Positions 53,029-63,500 of a DNA stretch of 64,000 bases are shown piece after piece. Below the pieces are notes generated by a model. That model was not told the DNA's origin. It saw nothing but the letters and a program-made list of their open reading frames with translations, and did no database searches. Both the position numbers and the translations under genes were made by a program. How positions within the stretch are numbered: position 1 is the first letter of the stretch; the number at the start of each line of letters is the position of its first letter. Origin of the DNA: Symsagittifera roscoffensis (Eukaryota > Xenacoelomorpha > Acoela > Convolutidae); the NCBI RefSeq assembly GCF_963678635.1, contig NC_087062.1:28358833-28422832 (forward strand), read 5' to 3'.

Positions 53029-56000
53029 GCTGCTTCCAGTCTACCAATAAGGAGTGGATTGCGATCTCTGACATATCGGAATTGGAAGTTGTTTCAGACG
53101 TGTTGTCCCAGGACTGGGGCCTCGAGTCAACACTTGAGTCGACTGATTCCTCAATATAATTTTCCAAGTTGTCTGAGATGTTTCTCGACTCCCCGGACAA
53201 AATTCTGTCCCTAGGTGGTCTCGTCAACCTCTCCCCGGACAAGTCGTCCTGCATGGGCTCAAAGGTGTCTGACTCCTCAGACGAGTCGTCCTTGACTGGC
53301 TCGAAGGTATCAGACTCCCCTGACATTGTCTCGTCCACGGACGAACAATCTGGGCTCGGCTGGTATTCTTCTTTTGCATCCGTGAAATGCACTCTCCTCG
53401 TGAAGCTAGATTTCGACCTGATCCTGACTTCCTCAGTAGTTTGGTTCTGATTCAGTGTTCCATATTCAGTGAACGAAGTTCTCAACAAGACCTCCTTCGT
53501 CATCGAGCTCACCAGCTGGTTGACAATCGACCTGCAATCCCGTTCAACGCCTCGGCTGCAAATGGACACTGGCCTCTTCTCTGTTCTCTCGGTGACAGTC
53601 AACCGCTGCATGGTCTCCATCCATTCACGATCATGCCTATCCACTTCCCTGTCAAACAAGTCACGGAGCTTTCCCATGACGTCCGGCGCCACGTTCACCG
53701 TCCTGTTCAACAGAGCCATGCTGTTTATACCTAATCTGGTAAGTTCTTGCTGCACCAAGTTGGATCGAACTAGCAGATCCAACGGAACCGGCTCGCCTCT
53801 GGCTAAAAGCTTTATCTCCACGGCCGTCTCTACTGGAAGGTCAGGGTGTCCGGGTATAGGATGCCCTGACTTGTCTAACCACCTAGTAAGTGGCAGTTTG
53901 TCATAGGTTTCTTTGTCCAGAAAGGAAAACCCGTCTTTGATCTCTGATTGGTTAGCCTGTTTATCCTCGAGGCGCTCATAAAATTCTGTCTTTTTACTGA
54001 GGCTATCTGCGTTTTGATGCTTGTCACGGGTACGGTGCTCTATGATCATGTGGTATCCATCCAGGCGCACGATCCAACGACCAATATAACTTTGGTCCAT
54101 CGAATAGGTTTTCAGCCAGGCAAGGGCACGATTATCCACACGTAACTTGAAGGGAGCACTCCCCAAGTAGGCCCTGTATTTTTCCACGAAAGTGATCACC
54201 GCAAACATCTCCGCTTTTGGTGCGCCGTACTTCATTTCAGTATCACTCAGGACTTTACTCCCGTAGGCTATCGGACGAAGAACCGTTCTCCCGTTCCACT
54301 CCTGCTCCTGGTGAAGTATGCCCGATATCGCAACCACTGATGCATCCGTGTCCAGCACGAACATCCCCTTCTCTGTCGGCATGCCGAGGACCGGTGCCTC
54401 GCAAAGTTCACGTTTGATGTTTTCAAATGAAACTTGCGCCTCCTCAGTCCAGGTGAACTTTTTGCCCTTTTTTCTCATCAACCTCTGCATGGGGTATATT
54501 TTGTCAGCATACCCCTTGATGAACTCTCGATAATAATTAGCGAATCCCAAAAAACTCATCAGCTGTGTATCTGTCTTAGGTGCCTTCCAGGTTAGCACCG
54601 CTTCAACCGCTTCGGGATCTGGTCTCACTCCATATTTGTCAACCAGGCGGCCCAGATGCTTTATGGAATCCCTGAGGATTTCACACTTAGAGGGTTTACA
54701 TTTCAGACCCGCCTGCTTCATGCAAGAAAACACCTCCTCCAACCTCTCTATGTGGTCTTCTAAGGTTGGTGTTGCAATCACGACATCATCGACGTAACAC
54801 ATGATGAGATTCCCGTATTTCTTAGCGACGCTCGTGAGTGCCTGGGCCATCAGTCGCTGTAATGTGGCCGTCGCGTTGCACAATCCGAATGGCATCCTCT
54901 TCCACTGGAACAATCCCAGCTCACACGCGAAGCCTGTTTTCTCTCGATCTTGCTTTCTGAGTGGCACTTGCCAGAACGCAGAGCCCAAATCCAACGTTCC
55001 CAGCTTGGATAGGCTCTCATCGATGCGGGGAATGGGGTATGCGTCCTTTATAGTCACTGCGTTCAGATAACGGAAATCACAACAAAATCTGAGTTGTCCC
55101 CCTTTCTTTTTCGCCATGACCACGCCACAAGCCCATGGGGACTTCGACGGCTCGATCATGTCGTACTCCATCAACATCTCGATCTCCTTCCTACACGCTT
55201 CTGACTTGTTTGGGGTCATTCTTCTCGCCCCTTCCCTATGAGGTACCGAGCCCTCTTCTATCTCAATCTCGTGTTCTACAAAATTACAACAACCTATGTC
55301 GGCCTTATGCTTCGAAAAAACGTCTGCGTTCCGATTTAGCACCGCTCTGAGCGAATCTAGTTCCTTGTCTGATATTTTACCCTTCAGATGTTCTATCTCA
55401 GGTAGGACAGGTTTATTCGCTGCTAACTCTGCTTCCGTCGACCTCTCAGGAAAGTTGGAACAACTAGACAGCCCATCATCTGTTTCCGACTTCATTGAAA
55501 ACAATTTCCTAGAAGATTTCAATTCATTCACTCTTTTCATTATACATTCTTGGTTCGCATGCAATGGACATTTAGTTACATCAAACTTTTTCAAGTTCTT
55601 CACACTCTGAAAGTCTGTGTTCAGAGGCAAAGCGTAGCCAAGTTTCTTTCCCCTCTGTATTGTCACTGTTGTTGCTTCTGTGTTCAATAACACACTCACA
55701 CATAGTCCGCTCTGAGTGAGTGAGAAGCTTCTTCCTAAAATAGCCGAGCTTTTACTGTTTGGATTTGGTACCAGACACACCTGTCTGTCATTGCTGAGTT
55801 CATTCAAGTTCCTCATCCCAAACGTCGCTACTACGGCTTGGTTTGGTTTTAATCTAACTTTTCGATCCAGAAAAATCGGCACCTTGGCCTGGTTAATTAA
55901 GATCTTATTAAGGGGTCTCTTTTCATACTTTCTTTCAGGATCCTTGATCCTAATCAACCCGTCATTGAGATCGATCGTGACGTCAAAGTTGCGAACGAAA

Positions 56001-57034
56001 TCCCTTCCTAAGATGAACTGATCGGATTCGTCCAAATTCTCCACTACTAGGAAGCTCATCCAAAGATGTCTCCCTCCGAGCTGCAGTGAAATGATCGGGG
56101 TTCGTCCACTCACATAGATCGCTCCCTGATTGGCCGCTGCCAACCTCATGTTTGTCGGTATGAGATCCGACCTCTCGAAACCCATGTCGGTCCAAGTTTT
56201 GACTGGCATGACACTAACCACTGCTCCCGTGTCTAGCAGTCCCTTTACTGAAAGTTGTCTGCCTTGCACGTCCAGAACGTGTGCGGCCAGATCGGCCTCG
56301 CAACCTATGAGCACCGCATCTTGTTCGAGCATCGAGTTGTGTCCGATCCGTCTAACCTTCAGATCCTCTTGACCAATGTATATCCGGCCAATCTGATCGT
56401 TCGCATCAGTTATGTGAGCTTTCGTGTAGATATTGATGCCATCCACATTCATTAGGATCGGGTAAGGGCCATGGACATCGATATAATGTCCGTCCACTTT
56501 CATCAGCCTCGGACCTCCTGTTGTGAGCAGCGCTCGCACTGCCCTGGAGTCCAGTTTGGGATCTTTCTCCTTCAGGTAGTCGGCATAGATGTCCAGGTGG
56601 ACTAGTGTAATCTCGGATGGTTCACTCAAGTTCTTGACCACCTGGTGCCCTGCGACTGAGATGATGGACATTATTTTGGTCCCCTCCTTCGTCATCCCGA
56701 AAGTCTTACCAGATATAACGTTCAGTTTTAGTCCCTGTTTCCTGGGTTCCTCTTTGTCTTCTACTTTTGTCGTTTTACCCAGAACATTGAAACTTTCCCG
56801 AAGATCTGTGCCTTCCAGCTCCGATCTTACCCATTGCTCCACTTCTTTCGTGGCTAGGTCCTGTTTGACATTCTGCAGCGCTGTCCTTGCCGCCAGGCCG
56901 TAATCCACCTTGAGTGGGCTAGACGACTCTGCTTCGAGGTTCGAGGCTACCACCTCGTCAGGCCATGTCTTAAACTTTTTGGTCGCGAAGGTGCTCGGTG
57001 TCGTCTCCTTTCTCCGAGATTCAGCCTCGTTCAT
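52988..57034 (-). CDS. Pol: protease, reverse transcriptase, RNase H, element B
   Basis: A 1,348-codon open frame, in frame with gag. Retropepsin: VKGLLDTGAVVSVMP (about 264-278) and FILGRDFVRNFDV (~340). RT: LRFCCDFRYLNAV (~650), TLDLGSAFWQVPL (motif A, ~680), PFGLCNATATLQRLM (motif B), NLIMCYVDDVVIATP (motif C, ~746). RNase H: FVLDTDASVVAIS (~893), GAPKAEMFAVITF (~943), LRVDNRALAWL (~965). The C-terminal 250 residues are acidic linker. Six residues just before the motif A Asp that element A keeps (DAKFFT) are missing, an in-frame 18-nt deletion at about 55,000, likely disabling the RT. It would otherwise copy element RNA to DNA in a virus-like particle. Confidence 0.9.
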   Translation of the reverse strand: MNEAESRRKETTPSTFATKKFKTWPDEVVASNLEAESSSPLKVDYGLAARTALQNVKQDLATKEVEQWVRSELEGTDLRESFNVLGKTTKVEDKEEPRKQGLKLNVISGKTFGMTKEGTKIMSIISVAGHQVVKNLSEPSEITLVHLDIYADYLKEKDPKLDSRAVRALLTTGGPRLMKVDGHYIDVHGPYPILMNVDGINIYTKAHITDANDQIGRIYIGQEDLKVRRIGHNSMLEQDAVLIGCEADLAAHVLDVQGRQLSVKGLLDTGAVVSVMPVKTWTDMGFERSDLIPTNMRLAAANQGAIYVSGRTPIISLQLGGRHLWMSFLVVENLDESDQFILGRDFVRNFDVTIDLNDGLIRIKDPERKYEKRPLNKILINQAKVPIFLDRKVRLKPNQAVVATFGMRNLNELSNDRQVCLVPNPNSKSSAILGRSFSLTQSGLCVSVLLNTEATTVTIQRGKKLGYALPLNTDFQSVKNLKKFDVTKCPLHANQECIMKRVNELKSSRKLFSMKSETDDGLSSCSNFPERSTEAELAANKPVLPEIEHLKGKISDKELDSLRAVLNRNADVFSKHKADIGCCNFVEHEIEIEEGSVPHREGARRMTPNKSEACRKEIEMLMEYDMIEPSKSPWACGVVMAKKKGGQLRFCCDFRYLNAVTIKDAYPIPRIDESLSKLGTLDLGSAFWQVPLRKQDREKTGFACELGLFQWKRMPFGLCNATATLQRLMAQALTSVAKKYGNLIMCYVDDVVIATPTLEDHIERLEEVFSCMKQAGLKCKPSKCEILRDSIKHLGRLVDKYGVRPDPEAVEAVLTWKAPKTDTQLMSFLGFANYYREFIKGYADKIYPMQRLMRKKGKKFTWTEEAQVSFENIKRELCEAPVLGMPTEKGMFVLDTDASVVAISGILHQEQEWNGRTVLRPIAYGSKVLSDTEMKYGAPKAEMFAVITFVEKYRAYLGSAPFKLRVDNRALAWLKTYSMDQSYIGRWIVRLDGYHMIIEHRTRDKHQNADSLSKKTEFYERLEDKQANQSEIKDGFSFLDKETYDKLPLTRWLDKSGHPIPGHPDLPVETAVEIKLLARGEPVPLDLLVRSNLVQQELTRLGINSMALLNRTVNVAPDVMGKLRDLFDREVDRHDREWMETMQRLTVTERTEKRPVSICSRGVERDCRSIVNQLVSSMTKEVLLRTSFTEYGTLNQNQTTEEVRIRSKSSFTRRVHFTDAKEEYQPSPDCSSVDETMSGESDTFEPVKDDSSEESDTFEPMQDDLSGERLTRPPRDRILSGESRNISDNLENYIEESVDSSVDSRPQSWDNTSETTSNSDMSEIAIHSLLVDWKQRGLDRETGQIHLR

Positions 57035-57133
57035 CAGACTGGCCTTGACACCCGAAAGCGCCTCTTCGTGGCGGGGATGTTTTGCGTCCGCTACTGCATC
57101 CCAAAATTGAGTACAATCCGACTTGAAGTGTCC

Positions 57134-59362
57134 CTATAAATTACAGAAGAAACACCTCAGACCATATTTCATGATGAGCCCTCTGACGTACTCTTCATGA
57201 TCCTCGTCGGTCGCGTCGGCGTCCTCGAGAAAGTAGCCTATGGCCTTCATGTTCTGTTTGTATGCAGAACACGCGGAAACGTGATGGTCCATCGAACCAC
57301 AATTCGCACACGACCTCCTCTTATCCATGTCATCGCGAGGTTTGTACCAACTGGAATTCGCACCAGTGTTTGTCCCGCTATAGTTACCATAATTGCTGTA
57401 ACGGTTTTGCGCCCTCGGTTTTATGAGTAAATACTCGCGTGACTTCATACGCAAGTCGTCGGGTGTGGGTACCTGGTCAAGCGACAGGGTGAAGTGAGTG
57501 GCCAACATCGTCTTCAACTCCTCACTCCTTACTCCGTCCATGAACTTCGAAGCAATCGCCAAGTTTCGCTCGGAGATTTTCTCATCTGGGTTGCTTCTCC
57601 TCCTAAGCAATTCAAGGTCGTCCAAGAATTTATCTATGGATTCGTCATCTCTTTGACGCCTCTTTTCGAGCTTCACCATAGCCTGGTGCCCTTGTACTCC
57701 AGAGCCGAAACGATTCAGCAGGATGTCGAATATCTTGCGAGCGCTGTCTCTCTCATTGGCTCTTTTCGCCATTACACAACTTAATGCAGTACCCTCCAGA
57801 TTGCTCGTCAGCGCGCTGCACTCTTGTTTCTTGGAGAGATTCTCTTCCTCAAAGTGTAACTTCATCACCTCTATCCAAGTATCAATGCAGCCGTCTGACT
57901 CGTCTTTATATGACTTCGGCTTTTTCAGTGTCCTTCTTGACCTCTCTCCTCTCTCGGTTGACTTCGAGAGCTTGGTGATGAATGTTTCGAGAGATCTGTT
58001 CAGAGGCTCAAACATCGAGGCATACATCGTTGTGTCCTGTGAGACTGTAGTCAGATCTGGTACTGAACTGACTTGTGGCACAGTTGGCAACCTTGTCTCC
58101 GGGGTGGCATCTGCCTCCGGCGGGACTGGATTCGTCCAGCCAGGCCTCGACGGGGCTGCCCTTGGCCGCTCCTTGTTTCTGGGTTCGTAGTTCGTTCTCG
58201 AGCCTTGCTGGGCTCTGGCATTGCTGCCCGTACCATCTCCATCATTTGCATGGCGTGAGCGCTCCCTTGGGTTGGAACGCTCCTGCCAACTGCTCCCATT
58301 CAGGATCGCGTCAAGCTTCCGCATCATTAAGTCAGACTTTGCCTCTAACCTTTTCTCCAGGCTAGTCATCGTGTGGCTGTAGGTACTATCATGATCGTTC
58401 AACAATCGTTCGATCTCCCTGGTCATCCTAGCCTCTCTTTCGTATGACTCCTTGTTTGCCTGTGCCAGGCTCTCCGCCAGGCATTGATCGGTGTTGCGAA
58501 TCAACTGAGCCTGATCAACCCTCGCCTGCGACTTCACATGCGTTAGTTCGTCTCTCAGATTCTCTTGACCTTTGTGAGCTCTCTCATCAACCTGATCTAT
58601 TCTTTTAGTCATGTCCCGCCTCAGTTCATCTAGACCATTCATTACGCCAGCGAACATGTCACTTATGTCGCCAGTGGCCCCAAATGACGGGGTTAGTCCC
58701 AGAGAAGATGAGGTCAACTGCGGCTGCAGCCTGGTGCTTGATGACGCACCGCCTTTTTGCTTGCTCATCGACGTCATTAATCTGTCGAAGGTTGATGACG
58801 CTCCCATCGTTATCCCATCTGACATGGGCCTGGTCGGCGAGGTTGACGACGCCTTCCTGCTCATATCGTTCCTGGGGCACGGTGTGAAGTTCTCATCTGG
58901 ATGGGTTATCTCCGGGTAGTCATCACTGGAAGTCAAACCTACAGTTGGTAGTGACGCCATGCGTTCGTCGTACAAAGACTTCCAACTCTTCTTGGCCTTC
59001 GAACCCGTTTGTTCTTCACTCGGGCTTATACTCGACATCATCGCGTTGTTGCTCTGATTGGCCAGAGATGAGTGGGTACTAGCCGAATGTGAGTATTCTC
59101 CCCTCCACCTGTGACTTTTGGTCTCCGATTTGGACATCCCCTTGAATAATACTTCCTCTCGCGGCTCGACCTCGGAACGCTCCGAGGTCTCCTCTGTCCT
59201 CTCGACTTCCTCCCGCTCGAGGTCCTCGCTCGGCTCAAAGTCGGGTCAAATGAGCGTCTGTTCTCCCTCGTCAAAGGGGTCCACAAGCGTTTCGCTCGCG
59301 GTTCCGGCTTCGGCGCTCCGCCTTTGATCGCCATCGAGGTTTTTCTCGCTCCTCAATCTCAT
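57134..59362 (-). pseudogene. Gag, element B (in-frame stops)
   Basis: Likely start at ATG 59,362-59,360 (MRLRSEKNL), since element A begins its gag alike; an in-frame TGA at 59,248-59,246 interrupts this, and an open frame then runs to 57,134 (667 codons from 59,137). Central coiled coil at ~180-280 (MTKRIDQVDERAHKGQENL). The capsid-like region at ~400-520 has CIDTWIEVMKLHFEEENLS, DILLNRFGSGVQGHQAMV and ESIDKFLDDLELLRRRS. First zinc knuckle: CANCGSMDHHVSAC. The second knuckle is split by TAG (57,136-57,134): CFFCNL-stop-GHFKSDC, with the continuing frame leading straight into pol. Gag would form the particle and bind element RNA. Confidence 0.85.
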
Positions 59363-59962
59363 TCCGCTCACTGAAAGATCAGGTTGACCTTTAGTCGATT
59401 CGTTTTCAGCAAACACGTCGGAGGCGCTGCTAAACGAGGACTGGCTACGCCTAGTTTTAAATTTTCGCGTGCTGCCCTTGCTCAGCCTGGGAATCTTAGT
59501 AGTCGATCCTAACGAGTCCCTGCGCTGCAAACTTTGTGACACAAAAATAAAAAACAAAAACAATATTCGTATGTCGAAAAGTCAGTATCAATCTCTTAGG
59601 TTTCTCAATGACAATCTTAGTGACTCAGCTAGAGTTACACACAGACACAGGGCCTGCTCAGTATTGATATAATGCTAACTCAACCCTGTCGTATAGTATA
59701 ACAGTATCACAAGATTTTCACAAGATATAATCAACACACAAAACACAATAGATAATCAGATAAGACTATCCTACAGGTGACAGCGACCTTTTGTCAGTAT
59801 CAATTTATCGCCACACAATTTATCAAGTCACTGCTTTGTTAAAATTAAACAATCTTTGATAAAAAGCAGTGATGACTCAGAAACAGATCAATAAAACTTA
59901 GTCTTAAGAAAAAGACTTCCCTCAATCGGAACGATCCGAAAGAACAAAGCCCAGGACACAGT

Positions 59963-60070
59963 CTTCTCAAGTGGGTGTGTATTTGCCTAATACACCCACC
60001 GAGGTCTTCTTTTAGGTGCCCTGCGATTGCCCGAGCTGTCCTATTAAGTAGCTCAAGGCAACCTCTGATC
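59963..60070 (-). repeat. Leader repeat 1 with hairpin
   Basis: Copy 1 of a ~105-bp repeat, offset 184 bp from copy 2. The hairpin at 59,971-59,999 pairs GTGGGTG with CACCCAC around TTTGCCTA, continuing with GTAT/ATAC. Confidence 0.85.
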
Positions 60071-60146
60071 GAAAACTTCTAAAGTCTATGAAAAAGCCCC
60101 CCACACCCGGAACGCTCCAAGTGCACGAGAGCAGGGAACAACTTTT

Positions 60147-60250
60147 CTTCTCAAGTGAGTGTGTATTTGCCTAATACACTCACCGAGGTCTTCTTTTATT
60201 TGTTCCCGGATTGCCCGAACTTTCCTATTAATTAGCTCAAGGCAACCGCA
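60147..60250 (-). repeat. Leader repeat 2 with covarying hairpin
   Basis: Copy 2; the hairpin at 60,155-60,183 pairs GTGAGTG with CACTCAC around the same TTTGCCTA loop. Both sides of one base pair have changed relative to copy 1 (G-C to A-T). Confidence 0.85.
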
Positions 60251-60439
60251 CAACCAAAATCACAATCAAAAAAAAAATTTTTTTGTTCGGGTACTTCTAA
60301 TACACCCGATCTAGAATCCAAAGTTGATCACAAATTTCCGGGTCAAAATGGGCTCTAATGATCCTAATAAGCACGCCTAATATCATAATATGATCTTAAT
60401 TAAATGGATATTTTCCGTCTCCCAAATTGCCACAGAAGG

Positions 60440-62540
60440 TTTCCTCAAGCTCCTAACAAGGAGGGTTGCTAAGATGTTTAAGTCACTCCGGAGGGTTGTT
60501 AAGACACTTAGCCTACCTCGGAGGGTTACTTCGGAGGGTACCTTAATCGCCCAAGTTACCTCGGAGGGTCCCCTTAAATTTACTAAGGAGGGTCAATAAG
60601 ATGCTTAATATGCTCCGGAGGGTTACTTCGGAGGGTACCTCCAAAATTTTCAAATTTCTGAAACTCACTCAGAAGGGTCTTCAATTAACCTCAGGAAGCG
60701 TCAAAACAAGCGAAGTTCTCTACGGGGGGCTGTTTTAACTTCTTTGGGTGATCTCGTGGAATTTTTCCACTAAGGAGGGTTGCTAAGGGGTTTAGCTGAC
60801 TCCGGAGGGTTACTTCGGAGGGTTCCCCAAAAATCAAGAAAAAAGGTTTTGTTACCGCAATAAAGTCTCCAAAAGCGGTCTACCTGACTTAAAACTAGGT
60901 TGGCTGACACGGTCAACCTTCCCAGTTGCATAAAAAGGTGTTTTGATAAAATTTTCCGCCGCTCGGAGGGTTACCTGAAATTTGGACCCTCCGAACCAAC
61001 AAATTCTAAAAAATTTTTCTCTTCCAAGATTATCAACGCAAAAAAGGTTGCGGTCCGGAAAAGTGGTCCAAAACGTTGACTTATGGTACCAAAATTATCC
61101 CGATCGGATGACTAGTCTTTGAGAAATTGCCAAAAACGTGTTTGTCCAAATGGCCTTTTTTCACCACCTATATAGGTTCTGAGAAACTTTTTCCGCAATT
61201 CTTATCGAAAGTGCCTAAAAATAATTGAAACGAGCGTAGTAGCCCTGTACGGCACTGGAATAGTGCAAAAAACTGGATCAAGATTGGTTTGGAGACAAAA
61301 ATTTGGCCAATAACTATCAAATTTGGACCCTCCGGTTCCTTCCTTTTCCAATCCTTAAGTCGTTAGCTCTATCCCAGGAGCCAATCGGAAGTTTACTCAA
61401 GAATTTCTCTAGTAACCGAGCACGTTATGCTAGCACGCTCCTAACGCAAAAAACTTTATTGCTCTAACTCTAAAAACTCAAAAACTCGATCCCCAAAACA
61501 GATTGACAAAATTCAGAAAATTATCGAAATTTTGACCGAAAAATTTTGGTTTTTTTCAACTTCTACTGAGTCTTCTCTCACGCGGTTTCTTTAGTTAGGG
61601 GGATCGAACTACGTAGCTACTCCCTATATAAAAGCTTTTTGTTGTTCGGAAAAGCTCGGATATCCAAAAATTTGGGGGTCTACAGTTTGATCGAAAATCG
61701 ATGATTTTCGACAAAATTGGGTGTTTTTTGGGTCTAATTGAGGAGATAAGTAATATGTAATAAGATTAATAACCTATTAGTAGTCGTTAATGAATAGTCC
61801 TATACCCTCCTTTGCACCAAAATACCGAATTAAGACCCTTAACTCGGAAATTTGTAATCGATGGAGGGTACAATCGGACCGCGCCAAACGTGCCCCCCAC
61901 CACTTAAGTTTTAATGAAATAGTACCCGAACGATACTAAAATTGCTTCAACGATACCCAACAGTCGTTGCGGATGTTGTCCCTGATGTCCCTGTTGAGTG
62001 TGAAACACGTTGGTCAGCTTGCCACTCTACCCTCCGGTCACCGGCAAAATCACCATTAACGTGCTTAAACACTCAAATTACACTCGAGGGAGGGTATCCA
62101 ACCCTTCACCAAAACACACAATCTTTCGATCAGAAACGATATAAATCAATCTGAAACAACAATAAATAGGAAGGTCAGATCACATCTCGTCCGGAAATAA
62201 CATATAAACTGTCACTTAATGTTTTTTACTGTTTTTGGTCTTTTTTGGATTTTTTACTGTTTTTTGTACTTTTTTGTTTTCAAATAAATTTATTTTTGGC
62301 TTTTTCTTGGTTATACACTATTTTTGTTTGGTTTTACGCTTTCTCTTTAATTGTTTTTGATCCCGGGACCTCGGGACAAGCGGGTTCATGACTTCCCACC
62401 TAACCCTCCGGCCCCCGGAATTTTCGGTGTTAACTAAGTTAAAAAGCTAAATAGTACTGGACGGAGGGTACGCACCTTCCCCCCAGTACAATAACGGTCA
62501 TTAAGGCCTCTACCTCGGGCTTACGCCCGGAGCGGAGGGT
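60440..62540. repeat. Dispersed GGAGGGT / ACCCTCC motif field
   Basis: About 21 occurrences by eye in 2.1 kb, often as CGGAGGGTT and in close pairs (CGGAGGGTTACTTCGGAGGG occurs repeatedly near 60,515, 60,615 and 60,805). About sixteen are in plus orientation, five inverted. Confidence 0.8.
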
Positions 62541-62588
62541 TCGTCGCTGAAACGCTTGCTGATCATGATGGTCTTATGCCTTTGACAG

Positions 62589-62606
62589 GCCCACCCAGGA
62601 GCGCCA
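62589..62606 (-). other. Primer-binding site of element B
   Basis: On the minus strand TGGCGCTCCTGGGTGGGC starts 12 nt after the LTR end. TGG would pair with the CCA end of a tRNA. The tRNA cannot be named from memory with confidence. The related fragment at 5,680-5,697 reads TGGTACACCTGGGTGCGC. Confidence 0.65.
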
Positions 62607-62618
62607 TAAAAACGTCTA

Positions 62619-63500
62619 TGTAACATTCGCCCAAATACTACACAGCGACGGAGCGTAGAAAAAGTACCTATTAACGACTGGCAGGCGTCAGTTACCTTAA
62701 TCCTACTCGTTTTTCACCGTCTCGACCTTGCCAGTTGATTTTCTGGTCTGTTTAGGGCAAAGTAAAAAGTTATCATTTTTAGGCCATCAGTCAAACGACT
62801 TTTGATCAGCTTTCGTTTACATGCGAACACAACCACATAGCTGAGTCTCGGATCCTCAAACTACGTGATTGTCATTAAAAACACGGCTCGAACAACCTAT
62901 TTTGACATATTTTTGTGTGACAGTTCTATATTAAATCCATTGAAGATGGATTGACCCTTTCCTCTTTCTAGCTACTCATATTCTAAAATATCAATTTACA
63001 CCGGTGTTAATTTAAAGTTTCACGACATCCAAGTAGCTATATAGTTAGTTTTATACAGTCCCTTCACATAAACAGTCTCTGGGGGACCAAGCCTCCGCTC
63101 CCGTGATATTCCAGCGATAACGCTCTTATCTCTCCTAATTTGCGTCCCGCGAGGGTTCCGTGGAATATTCCTTCCCCACTGAAGCTTCCTTCTCCACTTC
63201 TATCCGCTGACAAGTATCTTATCGTGCGTTGTTGCCACGATAAGAGGCTTCGTATCTTCCGTCTCTTGTACGACTGTTTTTCACAATATCTGTCGTTGTT
63301 CTGATTTTCTCAGCTTTTTTGGTCAAAATGGCCGTTTTTCGTATTTCTGAGAAATATCAACTTGAAAATCGAAATTTTAAAAATAAATATTCCAGAATAT
63401 TCTGACCCTCCTTTCAAGCACTTTTTCGTTAATAAGGCCTTTATTCTTTCTTTTTCATGTCCCCGGAAGGTTGCGCTGTGCCATCTGGCAGAATGGCACA
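62619..63500 (-). repeat. 5' LTR of element B
   Basis: 882 bp, collinear with 39,198-40,084. Differences seen: a 5-bp deletion near the plus-strand start (AACGG lost), and single substitutions in the TTACC/TTATC, TTTAAC/TTTGAC, CAAGTTACAG/CAATTTACAC (two) and CCCGGG/CCCGCG words. Identity is therefore about 99.4%. Confidence 0.95.

Larger units (their letters stand above)
59363..62588 (-). other. Leader (5' untranslated region) of element B
   Basis: 3.2 kb between PBS and gag without convincing coding frames. It contains a pair of hairpin-bearing repeats (59.96-60.25 kb) and a dense field of GGAGGGT motifs (60.44-62.54 kb). Such a long leader likely holds packaging and translation-control structures, by analogy with other LTR elements. 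Confidence 0.7.
39198..63500 (-). mobile_element. Retroelement B: 24.3 kb Ty3-type LTR retrotransposon
   Basis: Two direct repeats with TG...CA ends (39,198-40,084 and 62,619-63,500) bracket 24,303 bp. Between them, on the minus strand, lie PBS, leader, gag, protease-RT-RNase H, integrase with macro-like tail, a long extra coding region (ORF3), and a G-rich tract next to the 3' LTR. Protease-RT-RNase H-integrase order places it in the Ty3/gypsy class. The LTRs differ by about five substitutions and one 5-bp indel, so insertion was recent. Usual Ty3 elements are 5-10 kb; ORF3 (8.9 kb) and the leader (3.2 kb) account for most of the excess. Confidence 0.95.

Noticed and set aside
59038..59334. 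A 98-codon Arg-rich minus-strand frame overlapping the gag start
   Set aside because: It is out of frame with gag and its composition mirrors the gag codons; the in-frame extension to the ATG at 59,362 explains the region better.
62589..62606. Naming the primer tRNA
   Set aside because: The PBS has some likeness to several tRNA 3' ends, but no exact match could be established without the host tRNA set.
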